NCBI GenBank assembly: GCA_963753685.1
Contig: CAVWDE010000007.1
Span: 124,001 to 188,000, forward strand
Direction: 5' to 3'
DNA from: DATAOG01 sp963753685
GTDB taxonomy: Bacteria > Pseudomonadota > Alphaproteobacteria > Geminicoccales > Geminicoccaceae
Length of the DNA: 64,000 nucleotides
The notes below the pieces were generated by a model. It ran no database searches and was not told the origin of the DNA. It saw nothing but the letters and a program-made list of their open reading frames with translations. A program made the translations under genes and the position numbers. Each line of letters begins with the position of its first letter. Position 1 is the stretch's first letter. Below, piece after piece: positions 8,640-17,919 of this stretch.

Positions 8640-9251
8640 ATGGCCAGCGCAATCGATACGACCAAGCCCACCGACGGTGTGCCGTCCGTCAAGCTCGACC
8701 TTCGCAACAATCTCCAGGCGGCCAAGACCGAAATCGAGTCGCTGCAGGCGGGCAAGTCCGACCTCGGCCATCAACACCTGATCGGCGATCTGACCGACGC
8801 CGGGGCGCTGGCAGCCAAGAATCTCGTCGGGGCCGGGGATATCGCCGCCGGCGCGCTCGACGGCATCGCCATCAACCTGCAGGACCAACAACTGACCCGG
8901 CCGGAACTGAAGGATTTCTCGGAGAGCAGCACGACGCCCGCGGTCGGCGCCGGAGCCCTGACCCTCAACCTCGAGACCGGCAATGTCTTCGAGGTCACGC
9001 TGACCGGGAACGTGACGACCCTCACCTTCGCCAACCCGCCCGCAACGGGGCGCGCGGGCAGCTGCACCCTGATTCTCAAGCAGGACGCGGTCGGCGGCCG
9101 GACCCTCGCCTGGCCGAGCTCCGTGCGCTGGCCAAGCGCCGCGCAACCTGCTATAAGTGGTGCGGGCAACGCAGTCGATATTTTTGCGTTCGTCACGAGG
9201 GATGGGGGTGCGACATGGTACGGATTTCTCGGCGGCAGGGATTTTGGATGA
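8640..9251 (+). CDS. Phage tail fibre-like / structural hypothetical protein
   Basis: 203 residues starting at ATG 8640 with GGGAAG 4-9 bases upstream. The N-terminus (IDTTKPTDG then LDLRNNLQAAKTEIESLQ) resembles the N-terminal segment of many phage and prophage tail or appendage proteins, including a short helix that may trimerise. The remainder is beta-rich (VFEVTLTGNVTTLTFANPP, TCTL-like ILKQDAVGGRTLAWP), ending in an FAFVTRDGGATWYGF strand typical of receptor-binding tips. No signal peptide. No other phage gene is nearby. The stop overlaps the start of the next gene, so the two are translationally coupled. A surface-glycan binding role is inference. Confidence 0.7.
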   Translation: MASAIDTTKPTDGVPSVKLDLRNNLQAAKTEIESLQAGKSDLGHQHLIGDLTDAGALAAKNLVGAGDIAAGALDGIAINLQDQQLTRPELKDFSESSTTPAVGAGALTLNLETGNVFEVTLTGNVTTLTFANPPATGRAGSCTLILKQDAVGGRTLAWPSSVRWPSAAQPAISGAGNAVDIFAFVTRDGGATWYGFLGGRDFG

Positions 9252-11383
9252 TGCTCGGCGCTTCGCAGGCCGTTCTCCTCGGCACCGTGGCGGCGCGCCC
9301 GGCAACCTATGACGGAGTGGTGGGCGGCCTGGAGGGTGTCGTCAGCTACTGGAAGTTCCAGAATGACGGCACCGACGAGAAGGACCCGAGCCACACCACC
9401 GACGCCGTTATCACCGGCAGCCCGGAGCTGCACGTCGAGACGATCGTCGACCTCGACAGGGTGATCGAAGGGGCGGCCGAAAACGGTGAATGCATCGCAT
9501 GGCCGGGCACATCGGGAAACTATGCCGAGGTGCCGCATAACGCCAAGCACAAGACCCCACAGGGGACGATCGTCGTCACGTTTCAGCACGATCGTCTGTT
9601 GAACAAATCGGTCCTCGTGGCGGCCGATCGGTCCGCCGGCGGGACCGCCACCGGCCCGGGCGGCCTGTCCATGGAAGTCAGCCCCGAGGGAGCTCCGCGG
9701 TGCTTTCTGAGACGGCATGGCGATGCCGCGGTCGTGGAGTTGCTCGGCGAGGCCGGTGATGTGCAGGTGGGCCAAGCGTACAGCCTGATCTTCAAATGGG
9801 GCCCGGGCGGCCTCTCGATGACGCTCTGGAACGGTTCCGGCAATCCGGTCCGCAGGAAGACCGACCTGCTCGAGAATGGCGTGACCGGGACCTCGCCGAT
9901 CCGGTTCGGGGCTTGGCACACCGATGGCGCCGCCCACGACGGACCCTACGGCCGCGTGGTCTGGTTCGACCGCCGGATCGAAGACCATGAGGAGGCGAAC
10001 CTCGCCAGGGCGAGGACGATCTCCCGCACCACCGAAGTGATCGAACCGTTCCCGTTCGTCACGGTCTATCGGCCGACCGTTCAGAGCATCGGCCGGCCGA
10101 GCTTCAATGCCCAGGACCCGCGGGCTGCGTCGGTCACCGACCCGATGTCCGGCCTGGAGTTTTTCCGCCTCCTGCCCGACTACGTCAACGAAGGCCAGAT
10201 CATCAACGCCGCTGGTGCCGCGACCGGCTTTTACACCGGGCGCAGGACTCGGCATCACGCTGCCGAGATTCCCGACGCGTGGAACGCCGACGGGTCCGTG
10301 CTCTGGATTCCGATCGCTTCTGGCACCGGTGGCGGCCCCTGGCCGGCGGGCGGCGTCTTCATCCGCTCGATTGACTGGCGCGTGTTCCGCGTCGGCACGC
10401 CATGGGGCGGCAGCTACGGGTGGTGGGATGACGTCGACCCCAACATCCTGTGGTACATGACCGCTGCCGACGGTCGCTATTACAAGTTCAACGTGCAGAC
10501 CGGTACGCAGACCTTGGCCTTTCAGATAACCGGATATACGTTTAACACAAACAACAGTGGCCCGGATCGAGGCAGCTACTGCCGGCACAAGATCAGCGGC
10601 TATCAAAGCCGCTTGCTCAATCGAAACTCCGACGGCGCTTTAGTCGTCACGCGCATCAACCTCAACAACGGAACCAAGTCCGGGGATATTGTACTGCCAC
10701 GCAATGACACTGTCATTAATGGAGGCTCGATCTACTACGACAACGGCGGCATGGGCAGCAGTGTCTCGGCCGACGGATCGTATCTTATCCTCAGATTGGC
10801 GCCGGGTAACCGAAGTCAGGCCTTCACAGTGCCGGCATCAGGTAGCGTAGCACACACGGACGTGTACGTGTCCGACACGCTCGGCGACCCCACCGGGATG
10901 CGGCATTCGGCCTACCCGCTCATCAATGGGCGCAACATCGGCGTCGGCATTGGCAGCGGCAACCCCGCTGGCGTCACCTATTGGGACATGGCTGCGGGCA
11001 AGGTGCGGTATGCGGGCGGGATTCCGGACGGGGCGAACCCGATCACATGCAATTGCACGGCCATCAGCGACAAGTTCGAGACCTATGGCGCGGCCGGGGG
11101 CGCGACCACCGGCTCCCCCCGCTATGTCATGATTGGCAAGGGCAACGGCATGTGGGCCGTCCGCCTCGGGCCGGACGACGTGGACCAGGTGCGGCACATC
11201 GGCGATCCGAGGTGCAAGGTGAATGCCTCGGACGATCAACCCGATCCCAATATGGACCCGACCGGCCGCTTCATCGTGTGGGTGTCGAACTGGATCAACG
11301 GATCGAGCGGCGGGGGCACGACCCTGCCCTATATCACCGTGCTGCCGCCGGGTTGGTTCAGTGCGACGAACAGCAGCGTTTGA
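9215..11383 (+). CDS. Secreted protein with LamG/concanavalin-like and beta-propeller-like regions
   Basis: 722 residues from ATG 9215. This start gives a signal peptide with an Arg-Arg pair (RISRRQGFW then a hydrophobic run ending VAARPA). An alternative ATG at 9248 overlaps the previous stop (ATGA) but removes the basic n-region. Residues about 30-255 look like a LamG/concanavalin-like jelly roll (VVSYWKFQNDGTDEKD, FGAWHTDGAAHDGPYGRVVWFDRRI). Residues about 270-720 contain repeated Trp/Gly/Asp blades (WNADGSVLWIP, GWWDDVDPNILWYM, SVSADGSYLILRL, DPTGRFIVWVSNW), like TolB or PL22-type propellers. Catalytic residues cannot be named. Coupled to the tail-like gene inside the polysaccharide region, it may bind or cleave glycan. 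Confidence 0.7.
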   Translation: MVRISRRQGFWMMLGASQAVLLGTVAARPATYDGVVGGLEGVVSYWKFQNDGTDEKDPSHTTDAVITGSPELHVETIVDLDRVIEGAAENGECIAWPGTSGNYAEVPHNAKHKTPQGTIVVTFQHDRLLNKSVLVAADRSAGGTATGPGGLSMEVSPEGAPRCFLRRHGDAAVVELLGEAGDVQVGQAYSLIFKWGPGGLSMTLWNGSGNPVRRKTDLLENGVTGTSPIRFGAWHTDGAAHDGPYGRVVWFDRRIEDHEEANLARARTISRTTEVIEPFPFVTVYRPTVQSIGRPSFNAQDPRAASVTDPMSGLEFFRLLPDYVNEGQIINAAGAATGFYTGRRTRHHAAEIPDAWNADGSVLWIPIASGTGGGPWPAGGVFIRSIDWRVFRVGTPWGGSYGWWDDVDPNILWYMTAADGRYYKFNVQTGTQTLAFQITGYTFNTNNSGPDRGSYCRHKISGYQSRLLNRNSDGALVVTRINLNNGTKSGDIVLPRNDTVINGGSIYYDNGGMGSSVSADGSYLILRLAPGNRSQAFTVPASGSVAHTDVYVSDTLGDPTGMRHSAYPLINGRNIGVGIGSGNPAGVTYWDMAAGKVRYAGGIPDGANPITCNCTAISDKFETYGAAGGATTGSPRYVMIGKGNGMWAVRLGPDDVDQVRHIGDPRCKVNASDDQPDPNMDPTGRFIVWVSNWINGSSGGGTTLPYITVLPPGWFSATNSSV

Positions 11384-11479
11384 CGAAACACGCAGAGTGC
11401 TGCCACTTGATTCCAGGGGCGGATTGCCGGGGCTACACGCGGGGCGCTTGCTGGCGGAGAACGAAGGAAGCGGCGACAG

Positions 11480-12247
11480 CTAGCGCCGTGCCGCCACCGG
11501 CACCGCCTCCATGTGCCGATCACCCGCCATGGGCTTGCAATAAGGCCGCGCAGGCGTTGGCCAGCCGGTGCGGTCCTCATACACCCACGCTTGGATCGAG
11601 GCCGGCACATCAGCAGAGGTCACGACACGTACGCCGAAGTGCTTTTCAAGCCGGTCATAGTAATCGGGGCCCGGGGCTCGCACGTGGCCGTGCTCGCTCG
11701 CCACGGGATGCGGGTATTCAATAGTCCGCTCGGCCACCATCGGCACCGGCAGGATCGCGAGCCCACTTGGCCGGAGAACGCGCGCGATTTCGCCGATGGC
11801 CTGCCGGTCGTCCTGGACGTGCTCGAGGACGTGGCAGGCAATGACGGTGCCAAAGCTGCGCTCGGAGAAGTGGAGTTGGGTCATGTCGCAGCCGGGATGA
11901 TCGACTGGGAACGGGTTGCGAAGGTCGGCGGTCTGATAGTCCCCGCACCTTGCCCGCAAGAGCGTACTGACCGCGGGCTCGGGCGCGAAGTGCAGCACAG
12001 GCTCAGGTAGCTCAAGGTGGGAGAGGACGTGCCAGAGCAGCCGGTGTCGCTCGGCGGAGCCACACCGCCAGCAGAGCGCCCATCTACGTACGCGATTGTG
12101 AGTGAAACGTCCGTCGTGATCGCAAACAGGGCAGTGCCAAATGGGGCCGGCGAGCACGGCTGACGGTTGACGCAGCAGACGATATGCCATGAGGCTAACT
12201 GACGGAACGTGCGGCACGGAACGCTTTTTCAACGCTGCCCAATCCAT
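11480..12247 (-). CDS. SAM-dependent methyltransferase with N-terminal zinc ribbon
   Basis: 255 residues from ATG 12247, chosen because GGAGG lies 9 bases upstream; a longer frame to 12310 lacks this. Cys39, Cys42, Cys59 and Cys62 (CPVC ... CWRC) form a likely zinc ribbon, followed by GSAERHR and a Methyltransf_11-like domain. The usual motif I is degenerate (VLHFAPEPAVSTLL), but FGTVIACHVLEHVQDD and the IARVLRPSGLAILPVPM strand are clear. Such ribbon-methyltransferases often occur in O-antigen and capsule clusters. The substrate is unknown. Confidence 0.78.
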   Translation of the reverse strand: MDWAALKKRSVPHVPSVSLMAYRLLRQPSAVLAGPIWHCPVCDHDGRFTHNRVRRWALCWRCGSAERHRLLWHVLSHLELPEPVLHFAPEPAVSTLLRARCGDYQTADLRNPFPVDHPGCDMTQLHFSERSFGTVIACHVLEHVQDDRQAIGEIARVLRPSGLAILPVPMVAERTIEYPHPVASEHGHVRAPGPDYYDRLEKHFGVRVVTSADVPASIQAWVYEDRTGWPTPARPYCKPMAGDRHMEAVPVAARR

Positions 12248-12433
12248 TTTATGCGCCTCCTTGCCCGTGACGGTCTGGTGAACGCTCAGAAGGTAGGTTC
12301 GATCGGTCACTTAGGTGTATAGTCGACCGGCAGCCGCTCGCCTCCCGGTCGACCACGACTGAAGTCTTCCGCGGCCCTCCTTCCCGCGCCGGGACCCAAC
12401 GTGCCAATCCAGGGCGCTTGAACAACACGTGCA

Positions 12434-14026
12434 TCATGAGTCTTCGAATGGACGCATCGGCAGCACCGCTCCGGCTTCGTTGCTTCCGCCGCCATCCGGA
12501 AGTGATTTTCGCAAGAACAGGGCGAACGGCCGTGGCAATGAGTCTCCGTCCGCGTTCCGCCCCAATGCCACCAACTCGACGTCAGGTCCAAAATTCGCCC
12601 ACTCTGCATTGGCTATGTCGCTCTCGCTTTGGTTCTGGTGCCCCTCATAAACCAGGACCCGCCACGGTATGCTGTAAAGCGACCGCAGATAGCCGAGCTG
12701 GTTGCTGACCGAAAGATAAAATACCACCAATTCCTCGAGATACGGCGCAAAGCGCTCTGGGATGTCCTCTTCCAACGGGTATGACTCGGTCAGCTCCGCG
12801 CCCGTCAATGTGAACCGAGTGGCCCCGAACATCAAGAGCAGGTCCTTAGCGTTGCTCGTCACCGCCGGCAGGTCCCAACCGAACCCCCAAACCGCGCCGT
12901 CCCTCAGAGCGCTATTGAGGATCATGCCGGCGTTGCAGCCCACATCGAGGACTGTCCGCAATCTGACCGACACGCCAACGGCGTCCAACTGTGATTTCAA
13001 AAACTGCCAGCGCCGATTGGTGTCTCGTTTGCCGTCCATAGCCGAAGTATGACCTTCTGCTACCGATGGAACTGACTGATAGAGGTAACGATGATCGCGA
13101 AAGAAGCGACCGCGCCCGAAATGAAATGCATCCTTCCTTTCTGCGCACAGTCGTCTGATGACCGCCTCACGATCCGGAATCGCAAAATTTTGAAAGTCGA
13201 CGTACAAAAAGCAACGGAACTCGTCGGAGTACAGTAGATTGTGGTTACAAGACGGGAGCGAAAAATCCAAAGATGCCTCCCAGTTGGGTTGCAACACCTC
13301 GATGACCCCGTCTCGAACCATCTGCGAAAGCTTTTCAAGAAACGCGACCGAGTCTTCCTGCCGTGCTTCGGGTCCGTTGACATGCTCAACTACGAATACG
13401 GAGAGGACCGTGGCACCGCTATGCCAACTGGCGAGATCCCATACCCGCGGCCCGATATTGAGCACATGCAAGAAGTTCGCAGCCAAGAGACGCTCAGTCA
13501 GGTTCCCGACGATCCGTCGCCGCACCGAGACGTTCCGATGCCCGTAAATGTATCCGACGTCGCTGGTCGGGCCAAAATTCTTGAGGATCTTGAAGCCGGC
13601 ACCCGCCGGATAGAACGCGACAGCGCTCCCCAACAGTTGAGCGAGGTTGTCTTGTGGCGGAACGTAGACAGTATGGCCGGCTTCTTGATAGTGAAGACCG
13701 TTGAGTGCGAGCCATTCCAATAGTTGGGCCGCATTGTCGAGCTTGGGAAGGTTGACCGGCCAATTTAAGATGGTTTGCGCCTCATCGAAGGCGCCATGCG
13801 CGTCATCGCCCGAAAGACGCTGACGAACGGCCTTTTTCACAAACATCGGCAGAAAGCGCAGGAAGGTATAGGCCCCGCTGGACGCTCGATATAGCCGTGG
13901 GTAGCCGGTCAGCGCCTTCCTGGCCGCGCTCTTTAGAACCTGCTCAAGGCGCGCGGCGCGCGCCAGCGACGTCAAAGCGGATCTTTCAAGGTCCGCGGAC
14001 GGACCAGCACTCGATTTGGGCTTCAT
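12434..14026 (-). CDS. Large protein with C-terminal methyltransferase-like domain
   Basis: 530 residues from ATG 14026 (an in-frame TTG lies 9 bases upstream). Residues about 355-470 hold a Rossmann methyltransferase core: RTVLDVGCNAGMILNS (motif I), FGWDLPAV (acidic strand) and LEELVVFYLSVSNQLGYL. The first 340 residues are not recognised. They include a Tyr/His-rich part (VGYIYGHRNVSVRRRIVGNL) and FRCFLYVDFQNFAIPDRE, and may act as a carrier- or sugar-binding region. Base composition is noticeably less G+C-rich than the flanking genes, suggesting transfer with a polysaccharide cluster. Confidence 0.65.
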   Translation of the reverse strand: MKPKSSAGPSADLERSALTSLARAARLEQVLKSAARKALTGYPRLYRASSGAYTFLRFLPMFVKKAVRQRLSGDDAHGAFDEAQTILNWPVNLPKLDNAAQLLEWLALNGLHYQEAGHTVYVPPQDNLAQLLGSAVAFYPAGAGFKILKNFGPTSDVGYIYGHRNVSVRRRIVGNLTERLLAANFLHVLNIGPRVWDLASWHSGATVLSVFVVEHVNGPEARQEDSVAFLEKLSQMVRDGVIEVLQPNWEASLDFSLPSCNHNLLYSDEFRCFLYVDFQNFAIPDREAVIRRLCAERKDAFHFGRGRFFRDHRYLYQSVPSVAEGHTSAMDGKRDTNRRWQFLKSQLDAVGVSVRLRTVLDVGCNAGMILNSALRDGAVWGFGWDLPAVTSNAKDLLLMFGATRFTLTGAELTESYPLEEDIPERFAPYLEELVVFYLSVSNQLGYLRSLYSIPWRVLVYEGHQNQSESDIANAEWANFGPDVELVALGRNADGDSLPRPFALFLRKSLPDGGGSNEAGAVLPMRPFEDS

Positions 14027-14333
14027 GAGGGTCAATGCCTATGCTCGGTTGCCATAGCGGCAGAGCGGAGCAACCGAGGCGGCGATCGCCGCTCGGCGCT
14101 CCGATGAGGAGAGAAGCCAGGCGGTTTGCAGCCAGCTGACCGGACGTCCGTCGTTGTGCCCTCCCGGGCTACCATGCTCTGGCCGCACCGTCCAGGTCTG
14201 GCGTGAGGCTGGTCGCGAAACCCCAGGCGACACGCTGCATTCCGCCGATGTCGTGACACGGAACCTTGAGGGGAAGCACAAGATTGTCATTCTCAGCGCA
14301 TCGACCTGCGCAGCAGCGCTCAGCCGCGCCTGC
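14027..14333. other. Intergenic stretch, no gene recognised
   Basis: About 300 bases between the O-antigen ligase-like gene and the large methyltransferase-like gene, both on the minus strand. It probably holds the promoter of the latter. I see no hairpin with a T tract and no plausible small gene. Confidence 0.35.
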
Positions 14334-15566
14334 CTAGCGGCGGCGGCTGGCCGCCATGAGCCTCGGACTCATGCTCGGCGATCGGAGGTCGATTGCCGGA
14401 ATGCGTCGCCGGGCGTTCTCGGCCGGCCGCGTGGCGTCGACATAGTGGGCCATGCCAAACACCAAGGCGAAGAACATCCAGAACGCCGTGAACCTCAGAC
14501 CCTGATGCGTGAAACCATACATCCAGATCGGCACCGAATAGAGAAAATGCGCCCAAGGCGCTGGCCGGAACACCAGGCGCATCAGGAAGGCAAACAGGGC
14601 AAAACCGACAATGCCATAGGAGAACAGCACGGTGCCGAGCGTCGAGTGCAGCTCCTTTTGATCCTGATAGGCATTGATCTGTGAGTCCGAGAACCGGTAG
14701 GACGCCCCTTCGCCGGCACCGAGCACCAGGTACTCCGGATCGTGCCAGATGCGGTCGTAACCGCGCCCGGCCAGAGAGTCGTCCTTCTGCTTGCCGATGT
14801 CGTCGAGCCGGTTGGCGACCTTGCTGGCCATCCCCTCGGAAAAGAAGCGACCGACCAGGGCTGGATCGGCGACCGCTACCGTCATGCTCATGAGCACCAG
14901 CGCGATGAGGGCCGCCTTGACCAGGCGGGTAGGCCGCTGACACACCAGGGCGATGCTCAGGAGCACGGCAAAAGACAGCAGGGCCGCCTTCGACAGCGAG
15001 TGCATGACCACCATGCCAGCGCCCCCGAGCAGCGCCATATCCAACAGATTCAGCCTCTGGTCCCGTTTGAGGACGAGCAAGGAGGCGCCCATCAGGAGCG
15101 CCCAGTAGCCCAGCTGGTTCGGATTGTTGAAGGTGCCGATCGACCGCTCGCCGGACTTTGAGTAGCTCGGCCAAGCCACCATCACGACAACTTCAAGAAT
15201 GATCGCGGCGGCAAACGCGGCTTGGCAGACGACCACGAAGCGCTCGCGGAACTCCCTCATCAAGCTGACGATGACAATGAATGCCAAGAAATTAAATGCA
15301 AAATAAACCGGACTAAGCAAGAATGAAATAGCTTTGTCCTGAGTCCACCAGAACAGATTGATGATGGTCGCATGGCCAAGGAATAGTGCCCCAACTAAGT
15401 AAAGATCGCGATGAACTGGCGGCTTGATGACGAAGCCCGTAAGAACGACTGCAACGAGAAACGCCATCAACATATCGGCTGGCTGCGGCACCCCACTCTT
15501 GAAGATATAGATCGGACCTGCCAGCACAACAATGGCGAACAGTCCCAGGCAGAGGTTCCTCGGCAT
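14334..15566 (-). CDS. O-antigen ligase/polymerase-like membrane protein (Wzy family)
   Basis: 410 residues with about ten hydrophobic segments and a large loop around residues 225-300 (SEGMASKVANRLDDIGKQKD and GRGYDRIWHDPEYLVLGAGEG). The general layout of Wzy_C proteins, which polymerise or ligate undecaprenyl-linked glycan on the periplasmic side, fits well. The start codon shares one base with the stop of the flippase gene upstream (TAATG), so the two are coupled. Sequence cannot distinguish a polymerase from a ligase. Confidence 0.78.
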   Translation of the reverse strand: MPRNLCLGLFAIVVLAGPIYIFKSGVPQPADMLMAFLVAVVLTGFVIKPPVHRDLYLVGALFLGHATIINLFWWTQDKAISFLLSPVYFAFNFLAFIVIVSLMREFRERFVVVCQAAFAAAIILEVVVMVAWPSYSKSGERSIGTFNNPNQLGYWALLMGASLLVLKRDQRLNLLDMALLGGAGMVVMHSLSKAALLSFAVLLSIALVCQRPTRLVKAALIALVLMSMTVAVADPALVGRFFSEGMASKVANRLDDIGKQKDDSLAGRGYDRIWHDPEYLVLGAGEGASYRFSDSQINAYQDQKELHSTLGTVLFSYGIVGFALFAFLMRLVFRPAPWAHFLYSVPIWMYGFTHQGLRFTAFWMFFALVFGMAHYVDATRPAENARRRIPAIDLRSPSMSPRLMAASRRR

Positions 15567-16819
15567 TAGCTGGTCACCGGCTTGTCGGGGATCGCGATAC
15601 GGCCTTCCGCACGCAGACCGTACCAGGTCAGGCCTGCGGTCAGCAAGAGCTGGAAGACCGCGGCGCTCAACCAGCCCCAGACTGCCCCAAGCGTGCCAAA
15701 GCTGGGAACCAGGAGCAGACAGGCCAAAAGGTTGATCGCGAGAACTGCCGCGAACAAGAACACCTGGCCATGGAAGATGCGCATCGCGGTCAAGCCCTGG
15801 CCGAAAGGGATCGCCGCATAACTGACCATCCCGGTGACCATGACCCAGGAGAAAACGTCAGGCCGCTGGGCGAACTGCTCGCCGTAGACCAGCGTCAGAA
15901 ATGGTTTGCCGGCCACCACGGCGACCGCGACCCCGGCGAGGCCGAGGCAGGCGGAGACCCCGACCACCTTCAGCAGGAGGCGCCGAAAAGCCACGACGGC
16001 GCCGCTGGCGAAGGCATCGGCCAGGCGCGGCAGCGCTGGCGCGCACAACGCGTTGACGACCACCCTGCCGGCAGTGACAAAATACGCCACGGCGGCGAAC
16101 AGCCCGAGGGCTTCGCTCCCTGAGGAATGTTCGATCACGTAGCGGGGCACGCTGACGTTGAGCGAAACGAGCAATAGGGTGACGCCGAGCGGCAGGCCAA
16201 GACTGGTGAGCTGAATCAGCTGTCGCCACTCCGGCTTTGCCCCGGGGGCGCCCTGGTGCCGCCACGGCCGCGAAACCCGCCGATCGAAGAACCACCAGAC
16301 CAGGGCCGAGACACCGGCCATGGCGAGCACGCCGAGCGCCAGATTCCGGGTCAGATAAAAGACCAGCACCAGAACCACAAGCGTGAACACGCCGCGCAGA
16401 ATCAGAGATTGCGCGACCAGATCGAGGCGCCGGTGACGCTGCTCGAGCCCGTAGTAGAGATCGTTCATGCTTTCGAGGGCCTTGAGCAGACCGACGCTCA
16501 GGATGATCGTGGCCTGATCGCGATAGCCGCTCCAGAGTGCGATGCCCACGATCACCAGGCAGGCGACGCCGATGCCCCAGAGCCGAACCAGCCGGTAGCT
16601 CTCAAACGCAAAGCGGCCGAGAGCGTCGGTCACCAATATCTGGCGCATTTGCAGGCCGCCGAACTGGGTGATCGGCATCGCGATGGCCACCGCCAGAGCG
16701 AACTCGCCAAGGCTCTCGGCGCCAGCCAGACGAGCGACCGCGATCAGCCGACCCCACTGGCACAGTGCAGAGACTCCCTGGCCCACCATGGCCCACGCGA
16801 GATCGTGACGAAACCTCAT
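15566..16819 (-). CDS. Oligosaccharide flippase family protein (Wzx/RfbX-like)
   Basis: 417 residues, about 12 membrane segments, MATE/Wzx-like. The N-terminus FRHDLAWAMVGQGVSALCQWG and the early ARLAGAESLGEFALAVAIA stretch are typical of polysaccharide biosynthesis flippases. These move lipid-linked oligosaccharide across the inner membrane. The gene is coupled to the Wzy-like gene downstream, giving a classic Wzx/Wzy pair, and two glycosyltransferase genes lie upstream on the same strand. Confidence 0.82.
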   Translation of the reverse strand: MRFRHDLAWAMVGQGVSALCQWGRLIAVARLAGAESLGEFALAVAIAMPITQFGGLQMRQILVTDALGRFAFESYRLVRLWGIGVACLVIVGIALWSGYRDQATIILSVGLLKALESMNDLYYGLEQRHRRLDLVAQSLILRGVFTLVVLVLVFYLTRNLALGVLAMAGVSALVWWFFDRRVSRPWRHQGAPGAKPEWRQLIQLTSLGLPLGVTLLLVSLNVSVPRYVIEHSSGSEALGLFAAVAYFVTAGRVVVNALCAPALPRLADAFASGAVVAFRRLLLKVVGVSACLGLAGVAVAVVAGKPFLTLVYGEQFAQRPDVFSWVMVTGMVSYAAIPFGQGLTAMRIFHGQVFLFAAVLAINLLACLLLVPSFGTLGAVWGWLSAAVFQLLLTAGLTWYGLRAEGRIAIPDKPVTS

Positions 16820-17077
16820 CTACGAGACCTGCACAGCCAATGACACGGAGGATTTGGAACTACGGGATCGCGCCATGGACGCTGGGCTTCGGGTGGGCAC
16901 ACGGCAGCCTCGACCTCTTCTATAACCGTCCGGCGACCTCGGAACCGCCGTGGCCGCACGTCGCTCCAACCATAGCACGGCCGTTCGGATCGACGCGAGC
17001 TGATATGATCGACATGCCTGCTGGGATCGCGGCGGCGAGGAGCATCGCTCGACCCCGGAGCGACAGTAGTGACCGGG

Positions 17078-17905
17078 TCAGGCGTTCGGGACGTCGTGTT
17101 CCCGCGAGCCGGCCAGAACCCGCCTGGCCACCCGCTTGAGCCCATCCGGCAGGGACCAGTACACGTGGCGTCCGAGCGGATAGATGCGGGTCCAGAACGG
17201 CAGGTGGAGGGCCTCGACCGCCAACCTCTGGCTGCGGGCGAGTTCGAGCTGGCTCTCCGGGTAGGCGAAGGTGCGGTGGAAATAGCTCTGCGGATAGACG
17301 AAGTGCTCACCCAGCACCACCGGCAGGCAGGCAAACCGCCAGCCCAGAGCGCCGATCGCGATCCATAGCCGGAAATCGATCAGCCGGTCGATCGGCGGAT
17401 AGCCACCGGCGTCACGCCAGGCGGCCTTGCGAAAGGTGGTGACGCTGTGGCAGAAGGGGATGCGGCTCGCCATCGCCCGGGCAATCTGATCGTGGTCAGG
17501 GGGTGGCATGCGGACGAAGCGTTCGCCGCGGCGCTTGTCGACCACCAGATAATGGCCGCCGACGACGCCGATCTCAGGGTGCGCGTCGAGAAACTCCAGC
17601 TGCAGCTGCAGCCGGTCTGGCCGGCTGGAGTCATCGAAGTCCTGGTTGGCGATGTACTCGCCACGGGCCCGGTCGGTCGCAAGATTCAGGGCCGCTGCGC
17701 GGCCGATGCGACCCGCGACATGGACCCGAACCCGCGCGTCCCGGGCTTCCAGTTTCGCGAGCAACTCGGCCGTTCGGTCGGTCGAGCCGTCGTCGACGAT
17801 CACCCATTCGAAATCCTTGAGGCTCTGGCCGAGAATGCCGGGCACCGAGCGTTCGAAGTAGGGCTCGCCGTTGTACACGGTCGAGATGACGCTGACCTGA
17901 GGCAT
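17078..17905 (-). CDS. Glycosyltransferase family 2
   Basis: 275 residues from ATG 17905; the frame extends far upstream but the extra part overlaps the GT4 gene and is not protein-like. The GT-A fold begins at once: VSVISTVYNGEPYFERSV, WVIVDDGSTDRT (nucleotide-binding Asp-Asp) and YIANQDFDDSSRPDRL (DxD region, about residue 95). It transfers a sugar to a lipid-linked acceptor in the cytoplasm. It lies 14 bases after the GT4 gene. The specificity cannot be read. Confidence 0.85.
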   Translation of the reverse strand: MPQVSVISTVYNGEPYFERSVPGILGQSLKDFEWVIVDDGSTDRTAELLAKLEARDARVRVHVAGRIGRAAALNLATDRARGEYIANQDFDDSSRPDRLQLQLEFLDAHPEIGVVGGHYLVVDKRRGERFVRMPPPDHDQIARAMASRIPFCHSVTTFRKAAWRDAGGYPPIDRLIDFRLWIAIGALGWRFACLPVVLGEHFVYPQSYFHRTFAYPESQLELARSQRLAVEALHLPFWTRIYPLGRHVYWSLPDGLKRVARRVLAGSREHDVPNA

Positions 17906-17919
17906 CGAGTAAGCTGCCC

